64,000 bases of DNA from assembly GCA_024639845.1 (NCBI GenBank), contig JAHEGG010000004.1, forward strand, positions 62,001-126,000. Reading direction: 5' to 3'. This DNA comes from Microbacteriaceae bacterium. GTDB taxonomy: Bacteria > Actinomycetota > Actinomycetes > Actinomycetales > Microbacteriaceae. Below, in pieces: positions 61,576 to 64,000 of this stretch; within the stretch, counting starts at the first letter, position 1, and each line of letters starts with the position of its first letter. Made by a program: the position numbers and the translations under genes. The notes below the pieces were generated by a model. The model made no database searches and had not been told where the DNA came from. It saw only the letters and a list, made by a program, of their open reading frames with translations.

Positions 61576-62826
61576 CTAGCGAAGGAAGTCTGGAATGTCC
61601 AGGTCGTCTCCGAAGGTTCCGTCTTCGGACTGCGTCACCTCTTCGACCACTGGGATTGCAGTGGTGCTAGGTGATTCCTCATCAAAGAAGGAACGTGAGG
61701 CCGAAGGAGTGGTTTCTTCGGCGCTGTCGAACCATGATGCCGGCTTGGTTTCAGCTGGCGCTTCGCTGGCAACCTCGGTTGCCTCCGCCGCTGCGGCTGG
61801 CGTGAACGCTGCTGGGACGATCGACTCAACCTTTGGCGCGGTGTATGACGGGCGGGCTACCGGACGACGCACCTGGCTTGCCGAGTCGAACCCTGCCGCA
61901 ATCACGGTGATGCGGATTTCATCACCAAGGCTGTCATCGATCGTGCATCCGAAGATCACGTTCGCCTGAGGGCTAACGGCCTCTTGCACAAGGCGAGCAG
62001 CTTCGTCGATTTCGTGAAGACCGATGTTTGACGCACCTTGGAACGAAAGCAAGACTCCGTGTGCTCCATCAATGCTGGTCTCGAGCATCGGGCTCGAAAT
62101 GGCGGCTTCGGCTGCGCGAACGGCGCGATCTTCGCCCTTGGCACTTCCGATACCCATCAGGGCCGAACCGGCTCCTTGCATGACCGAACGGACGTCGGCA
62201 AAGTCGACGTTGATCAAGCCAGGTACTGCGATTAGGTCGGTGATGCCCTGAACACCAGAGCGGAGAACGTCGTCTGCAATCATGAACGCGTCAACAAAGG
62301 TTACGGCTCGGTTTTCTATCTCAAGCAGACGCTGGTTCGGCACCACGATAAGGGTGTCTACCTCTTGACGAAGTACTTCGATGCCAGCTTCGGCTTGGGC
62401 AGCGCGACGAGGACCTTCAAATCCGAATGGTCGGGTGACAACGCCAACGGTCAAGGCTCCCGACTGCTTGGCTACTCGCGCAACTACCGGGGCTGCACCG
62501 GTTCCGGTGCCACCGCCTTCACCGGCGGTGACGAAAACCATGTCGGCTCCGCGAAGCACGGCCTCGATCTCGTCGGCGTGGTCTTCGGCGGCACGACGGC
62601 CAACCTCTGGGTCGGCGCCCGCTCCGAGTCCTCGGGTGAGCTCGCGACCGATGTCTACCTTGACGTCGGCTGCACTCATGAGTAGTTGCTGAGCATCCGT
62701 GTTGACTGCGATGAACTCTACGCCACGCAAACCGGAATCGATCATGCGGTTGATGGCGTTCACGCCACCGCCACCGACACCGACAACCTTGATGACCGCC
62801 AGGTAGTTGTTGCTCAGTCCAGCCAC
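61576..62826 (-). CDS. ftsZ: Cell division GTPase FtsZ
   Basis: The protein has 416 residues from GTG 62826, with GGAGG 6 nt upstream; longer in-frame starts lack a ribosome binding site. Tubulin-like features are [15 protein letters not shown], the signature [15 protein letters not shown], and the T7-loop region [12 protein letters not shown] variable, Glu/Ser/Thr-rich linker precedes the C-terminal peptide [10 protein letters not shown], which binds SepF. It polymerises into the Z ring. Confidence 0.98.
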   Translation of the reverse strand: MAGLSNNYLAVIKVVGVGGGGVNAINRMIDSGLRGVEFIAVNTDAQQLLMSAADVKVDIGRELTRGLGAGADPEVGRRAAEDHADEIEAVLRGADMVFVTAGEGGGTGTGAAPVVARVAKQSGALTVGVVTRPFGFEGPRRAAQAEAGIEVLRQEVDTLIVVPNQRLLEIENRAVTFVDAFMIADDVLRSGVQGITDLIAVPGLINVDFADVRSVMQGAGSALMGIGSAKGEDRAVRAAEAAISSPMLETSIDGAHGVLLSFQGASNIGLHEIDEAARLVQEAVSPQANVIFGCTIDDSLGDEIRITVIAAGFDSASQVRRPVARPSYTAPKVESIVPAAFTPAAAAEATEVASEAPAETKPASWFDSAEETTPSASRSFFDEESPSTTAIPVVEEVTQSEDGTFGDDLDIPDFLR

Positions 62827-63075
62827 TTTGTTCCTCCAAAGTTCAAGCAATCCCGAAACCCTAAACCTCTTGGTGAGGCTTAATGTCACTTCACATTTTT
62901 AGATTGCGCCAGAAAAGTAAGTGACGCGAAGGCAAATTTCAGGCAGGCGCGTAGGCGTGTCACGTGAATTTATTCAGCCGCAGGTTGAGGGTTCTAGAAC
63001 GCGACTTCTTCGGGCCCCGGTTGTGCCTTTGCGTGTTTCGGTAGCAAGCCAAATCTGCAGCAATTTATGCCCAGG
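62827..63075. other. Intergenic region between ftsQ and ftsZ
   Basis: This is 249 bp with no convincing reading frame. It probably carries the ftsZ promoter(s), which lie in this interval in other actinobacteria, but I see no clear consensus -35/-10 pair. The start-proximal part is covered by the ftsZ ribosome binding site. Confidence 0.5.
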
Positions 63076-63996
63076 TCAGTAACGAACGACAGGTGCGCTG
63101 GGCGACGACACGTCGTAGGTAACCCGGTCTGACAGGGGTTGATTTTTGATCAACGCTGCCAAAACCCTGGATTTGAGCACGGCGTTTTTAGGTCCGCCCC
63201 AAATCACTTTCTGACCCGCATAGCCGCGCAGCTGGAAAGACACGTTGTCGGCCGAGGTGGCAGTCATATTAGAAATCTTGGGAAGCAGATTGGCGGGCAG
63301 GGCCAGCAAGACATCGATGGCCGCCTTGAAACTCGGACTCTTGCCTGGTGTCCCACTCACCTTGAGGGTCGGCAATTGGTCGGTGCGGGTGGCTTTTCCA
63401 ACCTTCACGCCAGCTGGATCGAAGTATGAGTAGCCGAAACCGTCGACCCAGATTATTGCGATTGGTGTGCGTTCAGTCACTTTAATAATCAATGTGTGGG
63501 GCGGTGCGCTAATCGCCGAAAAAGACTCAATCAAGACATACTTCTTGAGCAACCCGGCTATCTCTTCTGAATTGATCTGCGGAAGAGGCTTGCCGAGCTG
63601 TGATTTCAGCGCAGCTTTTATCTGCTTCTCAGAAACTAACTTTTCGCCACGCACCGAAATGCGCTCGACCGCCATCATCGGCGAAAAAACCGCGGCCAAA
63701 ACCAAGGCAATCAAGACCAGGAATGCACCTAGGGAACTGAGAATTACCGTCCGCTTTACCTTGCTTGCGCCACCGAACTTGGCAAGTTCAACCACGTTCG
63801 AAATAGAACGACGTTCGGCCCGAAGTCGTTTGACGGCAACCTTTTGACGTTTTGCCTGTCGCTTGAGAACTGCAGAATTCGTTTCGCTCGTTTTCGAAGA
63901 TCTTGCAACCTTCGAAGCTTTGGGCGCTTTCGCTGGCTTCTCACGCTTGGGCTTTTTGCCAACCCGTGCGTCCAGTTTTGACGAGTCGAACTTCAC
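63076..63996 (-). CDS. ftsQ: Cell division protein FtsQ (POTRA)
   Basis: The protein has 306 residues from GTG 63996, although the window ends 4 bp beyond, so the true start may lie outside. A long Lys/Arg-rich cytoplasmic N-terminus (1-80) is followed by one membrane helix (about 85-107), the POTRA domain with VERISVRGEKLVSEKQI, and the FtsQ domain (VTERTPIAIIWVDGFGYSYFDPAG). It links the Z ring to septal wall synthesis. It is transcribed toward ftsZ. Confidence 0.92.
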   Translation of the reverse strand: MKFDSSKLDARVGKKPKREKPAKAPKASKVARSSKTSETNSAVLKRQAKRQKVAVKRLRAERRSISNVVELAKFGGASKVKRTVILSSLGAFLVLIALVLAAVFSPMMAVERISVRGEKLVSEKQIKAALKSQLGKPLPQINSEEIAGLLKKYVLIESFSAISAPPHTLIIKVTERTPIAIIWVDGFGYSYFDPAGVKVGKATRTDQLPTLKVSGTPGKSPSFKAAIDVLLALPANLLPKISNMTATSADNVSFQLRGYAGQKVIWGGPKNAVLKSRVLAALIKNQPLSDRVTYDVSSPSAPVVRY

Positions 63997-64000
63997 CGAC

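Overview
The window is chromosomal DNA from a high-GC Gram-positive bacterium (Actinobacteria), most likely a compact-genome member of the Microbacteriaceae. The evidence is gene content and order. There is a dcw-type block ftsQ-ftsZ-yggS-sepF-yggT-wag31-lspA-rluD-dnaE, an actinobacterial qcrCAB/ctaCDEF respiratory cluster, and RbpA. There is also pafBC-tatAC-helY and a fabG-fabI pair of InhA type. GC is moderate by eye, gene spacing is very tight, and GTG/TTG starts are frequent. The family placement is inference. I see no insertion sequence, prophage, CRISPR array or rRNA, and the only RNA gene is one tRNA-Leu(GAG).

Layout: 1-4.7 kb holds a clipped gene, an ABC-F ATPase, a SURF1 operon with a tiny Cys protein missing from simple ORF lists, and fabG-fabI. 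4.7-9 kb holds serB-glgC divergent from glgA, an ABC ATPase and zinc-free ribosomal protein L31. 9-18 kb holds an exonuclease, divergent metF/metH, a hydrolase, a glycosyltransferase, a phosphatase and an orphan adenine methylase. 18-31 kb holds the tRNA, uppP, PAC2, HAD, trmI, FKBP, pafB, pafC, tatA, tatC, helY, lnt and a dolichol-phosphate-mannose-type synthase. 31-43 kb holds rbpA, a phosphodiesterase, NUDIX, trpD and the cytochrome bc1-aa3 genes. 43-54 kb holds erpA, an M20 peptidase, a PLP decarboxylase with an aldo-keto reductase, pyrD, nrdR-nrdJ, hisD and a flavin reductase. 54-64 kb holds dnaE and the cell-division cluster, all on the minus strand.

Themes: (1) The organism appears committed to cobalamin, since its methionine synthase (MetH) and its ribonucleotide reductase (NrdJ) are both B12 enzymes. 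(2) The trmI-FKBP junction is where actinobacteria with a Pup-proteasome system carry arc, dop, pup, prcBA and pafA; only 38 bp remain here although pafBC is kept. (3) At least nine genes have a TANNNT hexamer exactly 6 nt before an ATG/GTG, the geometry of leaderless transcription. (4) The nrdR-nrdJ promoter combines a textbook pair of NrdR boxes 31 bp apart with two DnaA boxes one helical turn apart.

No wholly new defence or metabolic system is evident; most genes are conserved housekeeping genes. The least explained items are a DUF4259-RraB-like fusion protein, an AT-rich island of three palindromes after the NUDIX gene, the Cys-rich small protein, and the nrd control region. After adding the small gene at 2544-2723, no stretch longer than 300 bases lacks a gene.
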